From contig NZ_JAMZEA010000022.1 in the NCBI RefSeq assembly GCF_024172125.1, positions 1 through 44,750 on the forward strand: a stretch of DNA of 44,750 bases, given 5' to 3'. The notes below the pieces were generated by a model. That model searched no databases and was not told where the DNA came from. It was given only the letters and a program-made list of their open reading frames with translations. The translations under genes were made by a program, and so were the position numbers. Origin of the DNA: Actinomadura rupiterrae. GTDB lineage: Bacteria > Actinomycetota > Actinomycetes > Streptosporangiales > Streptosporangiaceae. The first letter of the stretch is position 1. Each line of letters starts with the position of its first letter. Of this stretch, positions 31,464-40,053 are shown piece by piece.

Positions 31464-32683
31464 CGGATTGGGAACGGTGGCGGGGCCGGCTGGTCCACGC
31501 CGTTCTCTACGTCGCGCTCGCCGCCTCGACGCTGCTGGCGATGCTCGTCGAGCCCGGTGGCGCGGCGGGCGCGCTGACCACGCTCGGCCTCGCCGCCCTC
31601 GCGGCCGCCTGGATGCTCGGGATGGCGACGCTCCGGCCGGTCGTCGCGTCGCGGTCGGCGGCGGCCTGGGTCTACTTCGCCGGGCTGCTCGTCCTGTTCG
31701 GCCTGCTGCTCTGGCGGTCCACGCTCTTCGGCCTGTTCGCCTGGACGGGCTACCTCCAGGCCGGATGGCTGCCCGGCCGGGGCCGCTACATCGGTGTCAC
31801 CGCCACCGCGTTCCTGGTCGCCGCCACCTACATCGGCGGCTTCCAGAACCTGACCGTCCGGATGCTCCCGCTCTACGCCGTCTTCGGCCTGGCGGGCACC
31901 GCGATCGGCGGCGGGCTCGTGCTCCTCACCAGCAGGCTCGGCGAGCAGAACGCCCGGCAGCGGGAGATGCTGGACGAGCTGACCGAGGCGAACGCGCGGC
32001 TCGAAGCGGCCCTGGAGGAGAACGCCGGGCTGCACGCGCAGCTCCTCACCCAGGCGCGCGAGGCCGGGGCGCTGGACGAGCGGGCGCGGATGGCCCGGGA
32101 GATCCACGACACGCTCGCGCAGGGCTTCACCGGCATCGTCGCCCAGCTCGAAGCCGCCCTGCAGAACCCCGGCCAATGGGACCGGTACGCCCGGCAGGCC
32201 CAGGCGCTGGCCCGCGAGAACCTCACCGAGGCCCGCCGGTCCGTCCAGGCGCTGCGGCCGCAGCCGCTGGAGCAGGCGCTGCTGCCCCAGGCGATCGGCC
32301 GGATGAGCGAGCGCTGGGCGGCCTCGCAGGGCGTCCCGATCAGCGTCGAGACGACCGGGACACCGGGCCCGCTGCACCCGGACGTGGAGGTCGCGCTGTT
32401 CCGCGTCGCGCAGGAGGCGCTGACCAACGTCGCCAAGCACGCCTCGGCCGGCCGCGTCGGGCTCACCCTGTCCTACCTGGACGACGTCGTGCTGCTCGAC
32501 GTGCGCGACGACGGCGTCGGCTTCGTCCCGGACGGGGTGTCCGGCGAGGGTTTCGGCCTGTCGTCCATGCGGCAGCGGATGCTGCGCGTCGCGGGCGGCC
32601 TGTCGGTGGAGAGCGCGCCGGGCGAGGGGACGGCGGTCAACGCGACCGCGCCCGCCGTCCCGGCGGGGGAGGGGACCCGGTGA
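31460..32683 (+). CDS. NarL-type sensor histidine kinase coupled to ABC transporter
   Basis: A 407-residue kinase with about five hydrophobic segments in residues 12-160 and no large extracellular loop. A coiled coil (about 163-205, ending GALDER) leads into HisKA_3. Phosphoacceptor His is in ARMAREIHDTLAQGFTGIVA. HATPase motifs are QEALTNVAKHAS, DVRDDGVGF and GFGLSSMRQRM. Kinases with such membrane sensors next to ABC-2 exporters (LnrJK-like) respond to membrane-active compounds. ATG 31460 overlaps the permease stop and has GGGAGG upstream. Confidence 0.92.
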   Translation: MTDWERWRGRLVHAVLYVALAASTLLAMLVEPGGAAGALTTLGLAALAAAWMLGMATLRPVVASRSAAAWVYFAGLLVLFGLLLWRSTLFGLFAWTGYLQAGWLPGRGRYIGVTATAFLVAATYIGGFQNLTVRMLPLYAVFGLAGTAIGGGLVLLTSRLGEQNARQREMLDELTEANARLEAALEENAGLHAQLLTQAREAGALDERARMAREIHDTLAQGFTGIVAQLEAALQNPGQWDRYARQAQALARENLTEARRSVQALRPQPLEQALLPQAIGRMSERWAASQGVPISVETTGTPGPLHPDVEVALFRVAQEALTNVAKHASAGRVGLTLSYLDDVVLLDVRDDGVGFVPDGVSGEGFGLSSMRQRMLRVAGGLSVESAPGEGTAVNATAPAVPAGEGTR

Positions 32684-33294
32684 TCCGGCTGCTGATCGTG
32701 GACGACCATCCCGTCGTCCGGGACGGCCTGCGCGGCGTGTTCGGCGCCGTGCCGGACTTCGAGGTCGTCGGCGAGGCCGCCGACGGCGCGGCGGCCGTCG
32801 AGCTCGCGGACCGCGCCGACGTCGTGCTGATGGACCTGCGGATGCCGGGCACCGGAGGTGTCGAGGCCATCGCGCGGCTCCGCGCGACCCGTCCGGACGT
32901 GCGGGTCCTCGTGCTCACCACGTTCGACTCCGATTCCGACGTGTTGCCCGCGATCGAGGCGGGCGCGACCGGCTACCTGCTGAAGGACGCGCCGCGCGAG
33001 GAACTCGTCCGGGCCGTCCGGGCGGCGCACCGGGGCGAGTCCGTGCTGTCCCCGTCGGTCGCGGGACGGCTGATGGCGAGCGTCCGGCGGCCGTCCGACC
33101 AGGCGCTCAGCGCCCGCGAGCGCCAGGTGCTCGAACTCGTCGCGAGCGGAGCGACGAACCGGGACGCGGCGCGCGAGCTGTTCGTCAGCGAGGCCACGGT
33201 CAAGACGCACCTGCTGCACATCTACGGCAAGCTCGGCGTCCGCGACCGCGCCTCGGCCGTCGCCGAGGGCTACCGCCGCGGCCTGCTCAGCTGA
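32680..33294 (+). CDS. NarL/FixJ-family response regulator
   Basis: A 204-residue regulator with a receiver (LLIVDDHPVVRDGL; phosphoacceptor in VVLMDLRMPGTGG; Lys in GYLLKDAPREEL). Its LuxR-type DNA-binding domain is LSARERQVLELVASGATNRD followed by AARELFVSEATVKTHLLHIY. The GTG start overlaps the kinase stop (GTGA). It probably controls its own operon, where the three ATCCACCG half-sites lie, and possibly the lasso operon. Confidence 0.92.
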   Translation: MIRLLIVDDHPVVRDGLRGVFGAVPDFEVVGEAADGAAAVELADRADVVLMDLRMPGTGGVEAIARLRATRPDVRVLVLTTFDSDSDVLPAIEAGATGYLLKDAPREELVRAVRAAHRGESVLSPSVAGRLMASVRRPSDQALSARERQVLELVASGATNRDAARELFVSEATVKTHLLHIYGKLGVRDRASAVAEGYRRGLLS

Positions 33295-33489
33295 CCGCGC
33301 CCCCGAGTGATCTTCCGCACCGTCCGGCGCGTTGACCTCGGACTTGTACCTCCGACACTGTGTAGGACATACTCGCTGCCGGTACGGCATACGGATGCCG
33401 GGTAGAGGCATAGGGACATTTCCCGACGTGGCGGCGTTGTCCGCCACCCCGGGACCGCTGGATGGCCGGGAGGCCGGAGGGGAGCGCGG
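33295..33489. other. Intergenic region before the nuo operon
   Basis: This 195-bp gap must hold the promoter of the nuo operon. The AT-richer part is around 33340-33420. A TTGACC at about 33330 is a possible -35, but no convincing -10 stands at the standard distance. A strong GGAGGGGAG lies just before the nuoA ATG. Confidence 0.4.
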
Positions 33490-33837
33490 ATGCAGCCGTT
33501 CGTCGCCGCGCTCGCGCTGCTCGGCCTCGCCGCCGCGCTCGTGTGCGCCGCGTACGCGGTGTCGGCGTTCACCGCCCTGCCCGGTTCGCCGGTCGCCGGG
33601 CCTTACCTGTCCGGCGGGCTTCCGGCCGAGCACGCCGTGTCGCGCTACCACGTCCGCTGGTACGTGGTCACGATGGTCTTCCTGGCCTTCGACATGGAAA
33701 TGGTCTTCATGTACCCGTGGGCGCTGGTCGTGACGTCCGTCGGGCCGAAGGCCGTCGTCGAGATGTTCGGCTTCCTCGCGCTGCTGCTGGTCGGCGTCCT
33801 GTACGCGTGGCGGGAAGGCGCGTTCCGATGGGCCTGA
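33490..33837 (+). CDS. nuoA: NADH-quinone oxidoreductase subunit A (membrane arm)
   Basis: A 115-residue NuoA with three transmembrane helices (about 5-28, 58-80, 85-107). The family signature is FLAFDMEMVFMYPWA (about 70-84) at the hinge to the peripheral arm, with the acidic residues intact. The usual short PYESG-type loop is replaced by GPYLSGGLPAEHAVSRYHVR. It is the first gene of an eight-gene operon and overlaps the next by 10 bp. Confidence 0.92.
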   Translation: MQPFVAALALLGLAAALVCAAYAVSAFTALPGSPVAGPYLSGGLPAEHAVSRYHVRWYVVTMVFLAFDMEMVFMYPWALVVTSVGPKAVVEMFGFLALLLVGVLYAWREGAFRWA

Positions 33838-34922
33838 GAGGCGTCCTGCTCCGCTACGCGGCCCGCCGCCCGCGCCCGCTCGTCGTGCCCGTCCCCGGCT
33901 TCACCGCCGTGCGGCTCGCCGCCGAGGCGGAGTTGCGGCACCGCGGCTGGCGCCCTGCGCTGTCGCCCGCTGAGGCCGACCTGCTCGTGGTGTGCGGGAG
34001 CCCGGGCCACGGGCTGGCGCGGGCGATCGACACGGTGTGGGACGAGATGCCCGGCCCGCGCGCCCGCGCCGACGCCCTCGACCCGTCCGGCGTCCTGGCC
34101 GCGCTGGACGCCCCGTCCGCCGACCTGGCCGACGAGCCGACCCAACTCCACGACGCCGCCACCCGCACGTCCTTCACCGCCGAAGAACCCGAGGACCACG
34201 CCGCCATGGGTCACGACTCCATGAGTCATGAAGGCATGGGGCACGGGATGGGACATGCCGGGATGGACCACGGTGACATGGGTGGGCATGGCGGGCATGA
34301 GGGGCATGGCGGGGGTCATGAGCATCACATGATGGGGGCGCCGCACGGGCTGGCGATGGCGGGTCGGGCGCCGGACCGGGACGGGCTCAAGCTGGATGTT
34401 CTGCACGTTCCGTTCGGGCCGGTGCTCGCGGACTGGCCCGCCGGGCTTCGCGTGACGCTGACCCTGCAAGGGGACGTCGTGCAGGCGGCCGAGGTCGAGA
34501 CCCTCGGCGGCGGCGCGGGCGGCGAGCGCTTCTGGGACGAGTCGAACGTCCCGGCCGCCCGCCTTGACTCACTCGCGCGCCTGCTCTCCGTTGCCGGATG
34601 GACAGGCCAGGCCGCCCAGGCTCGGCTGCTGCGTGACGAGATGCTCGACGGACGCGCCGAACCCGCCCGCATCGAGAAGTTCGTCCGCCGGACGCGGCGC
34701 TCCCGCACGCTGCGCTGGATGCTCCAGGACGTCCGCCTCGGCGACTTCAACGCCTGGACGCGCATGTCCGACCTGCTCGCCGGGATCAGCGGAGAGACGC
34801 CTCCCGCCAGGCATCCCGCTCCGCTCGGCGAACTGCTCGTCGGCGTGGACGTCGCGGCGGTGCGGCTGATCGTCGCCGCGCTCGACCCCGAGACCGAGGG
34901 CGCGGAGGTGACGCATGTCTGA
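33828..34922 (+). CDS. Degenerate NuoB-like/NuoD-like fusion with His/Met-rich linker
   Basis: A 364-residue protein in the position of nuoB-C-D. Residues 45-80 (PAEADLLVVCGSPGHGLARA, VWDEMPGPR) closely follow the NuoB segment ADLLIVAGTxTNKMAPALxxVYDQMPEPR. The cysteines that bind cluster N2 are absent; the single Cys56 is not in an equivalent place. Residues 124-173 are a His/Met/Gly-rich linker of more than 15 histidines (MGHDSMSHEGMGHGMGHAGM and onward), suited to metal binding. Residues 188-364 resemble the NuoD/hydrogenase large-subunit fold (FGPVLADWPAGLRVTLTLQG). It may cap the membrane arm without Fe-S chemistry. The assignment rests on local similarity and gene position. Confidence 0.65.
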   Translation: MGLRGVLLRYAARRPRPLVVPVPGFTAVRLAAEAELRHRGWRPALSPAEADLLVVCGSPGHGLARAIDTVWDEMPGPRARADALDPSGVLAALDAPSADLADEPTQLHDAATRTSFTAEEPEDHAAMGHDSMSHEGMGHGMGHAGMDHGDMGGHGGHEGHGGGHEHHMMGAPHGLAMAGRAPDRDGLKLDVLHVPFGPVLADWPAGLRVTLTLQGDVVQAAEVETLGGGAGGERFWDESNVPAARLDSLARLLSVAGWTGQAAQARLLRDEMLDGRAEPARIEKFVRRTRRSRTLRWMLQDVRLGDFNAWTRMSDLLAGISGETPPARHPAPLGELLVGVDVAAVRLIVAALDPETEGAEVTHV

Positions 34923-35826
34923 GTCCGTGCTGGTCGTCCCGCTGCTCGTGGCGCTTCTGGCGTTCGCGGCGGCGGCGTTCGACGCCGTCCTCGCCGCGTC
35001 CGCCGCAGGGAGTCCCGGCGCCTGGCGCGTTTGGGACGCGCCGTTGCGCGAGGCCGCGCGGCTGCTCGTCCGGCAGCGGAGGAACACTCTCGCCGCTGAC
35101 CGCCTGCTGCGACGGACCGGCATCGCGGTTCTTCCGGTGGCGGCGGTGCTCGCGGCGGCCGTCCTGCCGCTGGGCGGGGCGGACGCGGCGTCCGACTCGT
35201 CCATCGGGATCGTGTGGTTCAACGCGGCCGAGGTCGCGGTCTGGGCGGGAGTGTGGCTCGCGGGCTGGAGCGTGAACTCCGCGTACTCGCTGGTCGGCGG
35301 CTACCGGATCATCGCGCAGGGGCTCGCGTACGAGCTGCCGCACATGTTCGCGCTGATCACGGTCGGCGTCGGCGCGGAGTCGCTGCGCTTCGCGGACGCG
35401 GTGTCCGCGCAGCATGGGCTCTGGTTCGCGGTGCAGATGCCGGTCGCGTTCGCCGTGTACCTGCTGTCCGCGCTGGCGATGGCGTTCTGGGGTCCGCTGG
35501 CGTCCCCGGTCGGACGCGATCTGGCAGGTGGCGCGATGGCCGAGCTGTCCGGAGCCGATCGACTGGTTTTCCTGGCGGGACGCTACGCGATGCTCGCGGT
35601 CGCGGCTGCCGCCACGGTCCCGCTGTTCCTGGGCGGGGGAGCGGGACCGCTGCTCCCGGCGTGGCTTTGGACGCTGGTGAAGACGCTCGCCGTCCTGGCC
35701 GCGCTCGTATGGGCGGGCCACCGCGTGCCGGTCCTGCGCATGGACCGCTTCATGGGCTTCGCGTGGACGGTCCTGATCCCCCCCACGCTCCTGCAACTGC
35801 TGGTCACCAGCCTGATCGCGCTGTGA
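34915..35826 (+). CDS. nuoH: NADH-quinone oxidoreductase subunit H-like
   Basis: A 303-residue protein with eight transmembrane helices. The quinone-site subunit is recognised by its loop motifs: LREAARLLVRQRRNTLAADR after helix 1, WSVNSAYSLVGGYRIIAQGLAYELP in pieces across helix 4 (NSAYSLVGGYRII, AYELPHMFALI), and RMDRFMGFAWTVLIPPTLLQ at the end. The GxxRxxAQxxxYE pattern is kept (GGYRIIAQGLAYE). It overlaps the previous gene by 8 bp. It is shorter than housekeeping NuoH (usually over 400 residues in actinomycetes). Confidence 0.88.
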   Translation: MSESVLVVPLLVALLAFAAAAFDAVLAASAAGSPGAWRVWDAPLREAARLLVRQRRNTLAADRLLRRTGIAVLPVAAVLAAAVLPLGGADAASDSSIGIVWFNAAEVAVWAGVWLAGWSVNSAYSLVGGYRIIAQGLAYELPHMFALITVGVGAESLRFADAVSAQHGLWFAVQMPVAFAVYLLSALAMAFWGPLASPVGRDLAGGAMAELSGADRLVFLAGRYAMLAVAAAATVPLFLGGGAGPLLPAWLWTLVKTLAVLAALVWAGHRVPVLRMDRFMGFAWTVLIPPTLLQLLVTSLIAL

Positions 35827-35838
35827 GGAGGAACCGAG

Positions 35839-36423
35839 ATGTGGCGTGACGCGGCGTTCTGGATCCTCGCCGTGCTCTCCGTGGGCACCGGAGCGGCGGT
35901 GTTCGTCGTCGACTCGATGGCGCGGGCCACCTTCGCGCTGCTCGCGTCCTTCCTCTGCGTCGGCGCGGTGCTGCTGCTCATCGACCTGCACTACCTGGGC
36001 GTCCTGGTGGTGCTGATGATGATCATGGAGATGCTGGTGATGGCGGTCTTCATGATCATGTACATGATGAACCCGGCCGGGCTCATGCCGATGACGATGG
36101 TGCACAACCACCGCAACGCGCTCGGCATCTCCGCCGGCGTCTTCGTCCTGCTGGCGGGCGGGATCCTCACCGTCCGCTGGCCGCACCGCGAGGGCGCGCC
36201 GCCGGCCGACCCGACGCGCGCGCTGGGCGAGGCGCTCATGGGCCCGAAGATGCTGGTCATGATGGTGATCGGGCTGGCCATCCTGGCCACCATGATCGCC
36301 TCCGTCGTCCTCGCCACCCACCGCGGCCGCTACGACCAGGACGAACACGAGCACGAGCCGCAGCCCCAGGACGCGCACGAGCACCACGCGCATGAGCACC
36401 ACGGGCACGGGGGTGCGGCGTGA
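35839..36423 (+). CDS. nuoJ: NADH-quinone oxidoreductase subunit J with His-rich tail
   Basis: A 194-residue NuoJ with five transmembrane helices. The family segment is LLLIDLHYLGVLVVLMMIME, followed by a very Met-rich helix (MLVMAVFMIMYMMNPAG). The last 30 residues are unusual: DEHEHEPQPQ, then DAHEHHAHEHHGHGG, a His-rich tail predicted on the cytosolic side and absent from standard NuoJ. The preceding gene product has a comparable His/Met-rich linker. An AGGAGG site precedes the ATG. Confidence 0.88.
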   Translation: MWRDAAFWILAVLSVGTGAAVFVVDSMARATFALLASFLCVGAVLLLIDLHYLGVLVVLMMIMEMLVMAVFMIMYMMNPAGLMPMTMVHNHRNALGISAGVFVLLAGGILTVRWPHREGAPPADPTRALGEALMGPKMLVMMVIGLAILATMIASVVLATHRGRYDQDEHEHEPQPQDAHEHHAHEHHGHGGAA

Positions 36424-36725
36424 ACCTGGAGACGTTCCTGCTGCTCGCGGCAGCGCTGTTCGCGGTCGGGTTGTACGGGGCGCTGTCGCAGCAGTCCGTC
36501 GTGATGCTGATGATGGGCCTGGAGCTCATGGTGAACGGCCTGGTCGTGGCCGGTGGCGCGTTCTGGTTCTACGTCGCGCCCGGCTCGGCGGACGGCCAGG
36601 TCCTCGTGCTCGTCGCGGTGACCGTGATGGCGCTGGAGATGGCCATGGGCTTCGCCGTGGTGACGGCCCTGTTCCGCGCCCGGGACGTGGACGTCACCGA
36701 CGACGCATCGGATCTCAAGGGATGA
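36420..36725 (+). CDS. nuoK: NADH-quinone oxidoreductase subunit K
   Basis: A 101-residue NuoK with three helices. It starts at a GTG that overlaps the nuoJ stop. The proton-channel glutamates are present in MMGLELMVNGLVVA and in MALEMAMGFAVV. Length and spacing are typical of the family. The end overlaps nuoL (ATGA). Confidence 0.92.
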   Translation: MNLETFLLLAAALFAVGLYGALSQQSVVMLMMGLELMVNGLVVAGGAFWFYVAPGSADGQVLVLVAVTVMALEMAMGFAVVTALFRARDVDVTDDASDLKG

Positions 36726-38554
36726 GCGCGCTCGCCTGGGCGCTGCCCGTCCTTCCCCTGGCCGCAGGGGCGCTCCTCCTGCTGGCCGGACGCCGCGCGG
36801 ACAGGATCGCGCCCCTGGCCGGCGTCCTCGTCGCGCTCGGCACGCTCGTCCTCGCGGTCGCCGCGGCGGCACAGCGCCCGAAGGTGACGTTCCCGCTGTT
36901 CGCCGGGCTTCCGGCGGGCCTGCACGTGGACGGCCTGTCGGCGGTGATGGTGCTGACCGTGGCGTCCGCCGCGCTCGCCGTGCTGGTCTTCGCGGCCGGG
37001 GACATCGGCGCGGACGAGCCGCGCGCCCGGTTCTTCGGGCTGATGCTGGTGTTCGCCGGGGCGATGCTCGTGACGGTCACGGCGTCCGATCTGGCGGTGC
37101 TGCTCATGGCCTGGGAGGTCATGGGCGCGATGTCCTACGCGCTGATCGGGTTCTGGTGGCACGACCCCGAGCGCGTGGAGTCGGCGAACGTCGCGTTCCT
37201 GACGACCCGCGCCGGTGACCTCGGGCTGTACTTCGCCGCCGGATGCGCGGTCGCGGGCACGCACTCGCTCTCGCTCGGCGCGCTCGCGGACGCGGCGTCC
37301 CCCTGGCGCGACCTGGTCGCCGCCGGGATCGTCCTGGCGGCGTTCGGGAAGTCGGCGCAGCTGCCGTTCTCGTTCTGGCTGTCGCGGGCGATGGCGGGTC
37401 CGAGCCCGGTGTCGGCGCTGCTGCACTCGGCGACGATGGTCGCGGCCGGGGCGTACCTGCTGATCCGCGTCCATCCGCTGCTGGAGGCGACCGGGTGGGC
37501 GGAGGCGCTGGTCGCCTGGGTCGGCGCGCTCACGGCGCTGGTCATGGGCGCGGTCGCCGTCGCGCAGCGCGATCTCAAGCAGCTGCTGGCCGCCTCGACC
37601 TGCGCGCAGATCGGGTTCATGGTGCTCGCGGCGGGCGTCGGTTCGGTCGCGGGCGGGGCGGCGCAGCTCGTCGCTCACGCGGCCGTGAAGTGCCTGCTCT
37701 TCCTCGGGGCCGGAGCCTGGCTCACCGCCCTCGGCACCAAGGATCTCGGCGAACTGCACGGCGCGGCGCGCCGGTTCCGGCTCGTCGGCGTCACGTTCGG
37801 CGCGGGCGCCCTGGCGCTCGCCGGGCTTCCGCCGCTGTCGCTGTGGGTGACGAAGGACGTCGTCCTGGCGTCCGCGCCGACGCCGCTGTACGCCGTGGGG
37901 CTGGCGGCGGGCGTCCTCGCGGCGGCGTACTCGGTGAAGGCCCTCGTCGCGGTGTGGCGCCCCGAGGACGCGCTGACCAGGGACGACACCGATCAGCGCG
38001 GGACGCGGCACGTCGGCCTCGCCGAACTCCTGCCGATGCCGGTGCTGGCGGCGATCGGCGCGGGCTTCGGGATCGTCGCGCTGCCCGGCGTCCTTGGACC
38101 GTGGCAAAGGCTGCTCGGCGCGTCCGGAGAGCACGGTCCCACGGCGGTCGAGCTGCTGCTTTCCGGTGCGATCGCCCTGGTGGTGGCCGTTGCGGTGTCG
38201 CGGCGTCCCGTCCCTGAGCTCAGGGTCGCCGCGAACTGGTTCTACCTGGAACGGGCGGCCGACCGGCTCGTGGCGCGGCCCGTGCTCGCGTTCGCGGAAG
38301 CGCTCGCCCGGTTCGACGACCGCGTGCTGGACGGCGCGGTCCGGATGGTCGCGGCGGGCGGACGGGCCGCCGCGTCCGTCGCGTCGCGTCGGCTGGAGTT
38401 CCCCGCGGACGGCCTGGTGGACGGCCTCGGCCGCGCCGTCCGGCGGCTGGGCGCCCTCGCCCGCCGCCCGCAGACCGGCCAGGTGCACACCTACTACGCC
38501 CAGGCCGCCGTCCTCCTCGTCGTGTTGGCCCTCGTCGTCGTTCTGGTCGGGTGA
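36722..38554 (+). CDS. nuoL: NADH-quinone oxidoreductase subunit L (antiporter-like)
   Basis: A 610-residue antiporter-like proton-pumping subunit. Motifs of the family are LLMAWEVMGAMSYALIGFWW (Glu on helix 5), FGKSAQLPFSFWLSRAMAGP and SALLHSATMVAAGAYLL, and QRDLKQLLAASTCAQIGFM with the conserved Lys. The C-terminal segment (about 480-610) includes the lateral-helix region and a final helix (AAVLLVVLALVVVLVG). It is coupled to nuoK and nuoM by 4-bp overlaps. Confidence 0.93.
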   Translation: MSALAWALPVLPLAAGALLLLAGRRADRIAPLAGVLVALGTLVLAVAAAAQRPKVTFPLFAGLPAGLHVDGLSAVMVLTVASAALAVLVFAAGDIGADEPRARFFGLMLVFAGAMLVTVTASDLAVLLMAWEVMGAMSYALIGFWWHDPERVESANVAFLTTRAGDLGLYFAAGCAVAGTHSLSLGALADAASPWRDLVAAGIVLAAFGKSAQLPFSFWLSRAMAGPSPVSALLHSATMVAAGAYLLIRVHPLLEATGWAEALVAWVGALTALVMGAVAVAQRDLKQLLAASTCAQIGFMVLAAGVGSVAGGAAQLVAHAAVKCLLFLGAGAWLTALGTKDLGELHGAARRFRLVGVTFGAGALALAGLPPLSLWVTKDVVLASAPTPLYAVGLAAGVLAAAYSVKALVAVWRPEDALTRDDTDQRGTRHVGLAELLPMPVLAAIGAGFGIVALPGVLGPWQRLLGASGEHGPTAVELLLSGAIALVVAVAVSRRPVPELRVAANWFYLERAADRLVARPVLAFAEALARFDDRVLDGAVRMVAAGGRAAASVASRRLEFPADGLVDGLGRAVRRLGALARRPQTGQVHTYYAQAAVLLVVLALVVVLVG

Positions 38555-40053
38555 CCGTGCTCTCCCTCGTGATCTTCCTCCCGCTGGCCGCCGCGCTCGC
38601 GCTCTTCCTGCTGCGCCTGGGCGACCGGGCCGCCGTCTGGACGTGGGTCGCCGCGTCCGCCGCCGACCTGGCGCTCGTCGCCGGGCTCTGGATCGGCTAC
38701 GACGACCCCGGCGTCGGCTACGAGGAGAACGCGCGCTGGATCCCGTCCGTCCGGGCGGGATACCACCTCGGCGTGGACGGCCTGTCGCTGCCGCTGCTCG
38801 CCCTCACCGCCCTGCTGTTCCTGTGCTGCGCGGTGTACTCGCTGAAGCAGGCGCGGCGGACGCAGCGGGCGCGGACGTTCGCGGCGCTGTTCCTGTTCCT
38901 GGAGACGGTCAGCCTCGGCCTGTTCGCGGCCCTGGACCTGCTGCTGTTCTTCGTGTTCTTCGACCTGTCGATCGTCGCGATGTACTTCGTCATCGCGGGT
39001 TGGGGGCACGGCGACCGGCTGCGCTCGGCGCTGCGGTTCTTCCTCTACACCTTCTTCGGGTCGCTGGCGCTGCTGCTGGGCTTCATCGGCCTGTACCTCG
39101 GCTCGTCCCCGAAGACGTTCGACATGGTCGAGCTGGCGCGGAACCCGCCGCTCGCCGGTTCGCCGGGCCTGGCCGATCTCGTCCTGCTCGCGATCGCCGT
39201 CGGGCTCGCGGTGAAGACGCCGACCGTCCCGTTCCACACGTGGCTGCCGCCCGCGCACACCGACGCGCCCGCCGCCGGGTCCGCGATCCTGGCGGGCGTG
39301 CTGCTGAAGATGGGCACCTACGGGTTCGTCCGGATCGCGATGCCGATGCTCCCGGACGCCTGGCGCCGCTACGCGTGGGTGATCGTCATCGTCGGCGTGG
39401 TGAGCGTGGTCTACGGCGCGCTCGTCGCGCTGGCGCAGCGCAACCTCAAGCGCCTGGTCGCGTACACGTCGGTGAACCACATGGGCTACATCGTCCTCGC
39501 GGTCGGCGCGGCCGGTCTCGCCGGGGACGGGGCGGCCCGGCGGCTGGCGGTGACGGGCGCGGTCACGCAGATGGTCAGCCACGGCCTGCTCACGGGCGCG
39601 CTGTTCCTGCTGTGCGGGGTCCTGTACGACCGCACGTCGTCCTACGACATGGACGAGTACGGCGGCGTGGCGAAGGCCGCGCCGGTCTTCGCCGGGATGC
39701 TCGCCGTCGCGTCGTTCGGCTCGCTCGGGCTGCCGGGTCTGTCCGGGTTCATCGCCGAGTTCCAGATCTTCACCGGCGTGATCGGTGCAGGCACGACGGG
39801 CGCGGCCGTCGCGGGCGGGATCTCGGTGCTGGGCGTGCTGATCACGGCCGCGCTGTTCCTGCGGGTGCTGCAGCGCGTCCTGCTGGGGACGCCCGGGACC
39901 CTGACCGCCGAGGTGACCGACGCCGGACGGGCCGAGCGCGCGGCGATCGTCCCGCTGCTCGCGCTCGCGGTGGTCATCGGGATCGCGCCGCGGTTCCTGC
40001 TGGACCTGGTCGAGCCCGTGCCGTCCGCGGTGATCGCGCTGGTCGCCCGGTGA
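38551..40053 (+). CDS. nuoM: NADH-quinone oxidoreductase subunit M (antiporter-like)
   Basis: A 500-residue antiporter-like subunit. It has the NuoM-type segments YHLGVDGLSLPLLALTALLF, LLFFVFFDLSIVAMYFVIAG, VKTPTVPFHTWLPPAHTDAP and GSAILAGVLLKMGTYGFVRI. LAQRNLKRLVAYTSVNHMGY carries the conserved Lys. In the helix-5 motif, the Glu usual in FFEL is Asp in FFDLSIV. The end region (LPGLSGFIAEFQIF) is standard. GTG start overlaps nuoL. Confidence 0.93.
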   Translation: MTVLSLVIFLPLAAALALFLLRLGDRAAVWTWVAASAADLALVAGLWIGYDDPGVGYEENARWIPSVRAGYHLGVDGLSLPLLALTALLFLCCAVYSLKQARRTQRARTFAALFLFLETVSLGLFAALDLLLFFVFFDLSIVAMYFVIAGWGHGDRLRSALRFFLYTFFGSLALLLGFIGLYLGSSPKTFDMVELARNPPLAGSPGLADLVLLAIAVGLAVKTPTVPFHTWLPPAHTDAPAAGSAILAGVLLKMGTYGFVRIAMPMLPDAWRRYAWVIVIVGVVSVVYGALVALAQRNLKRLVAYTSVNHMGYIVLAVGAAGLAGDGAARRLAVTGAVTQMVSHGLLTGALFLLCGVLYDRTSSYDMDEYGGVAKAAPVFAGMLAVASFGSLGLPGLSGFIAEFQIFTGVIGAGTTGAAVAGGISVLGVLITAALFLRVLQRVLLGTPGTLTAEVTDAGRAERAAIVPLLALAVVIGIAPRFLLDLVEPVPSAVIALVAR

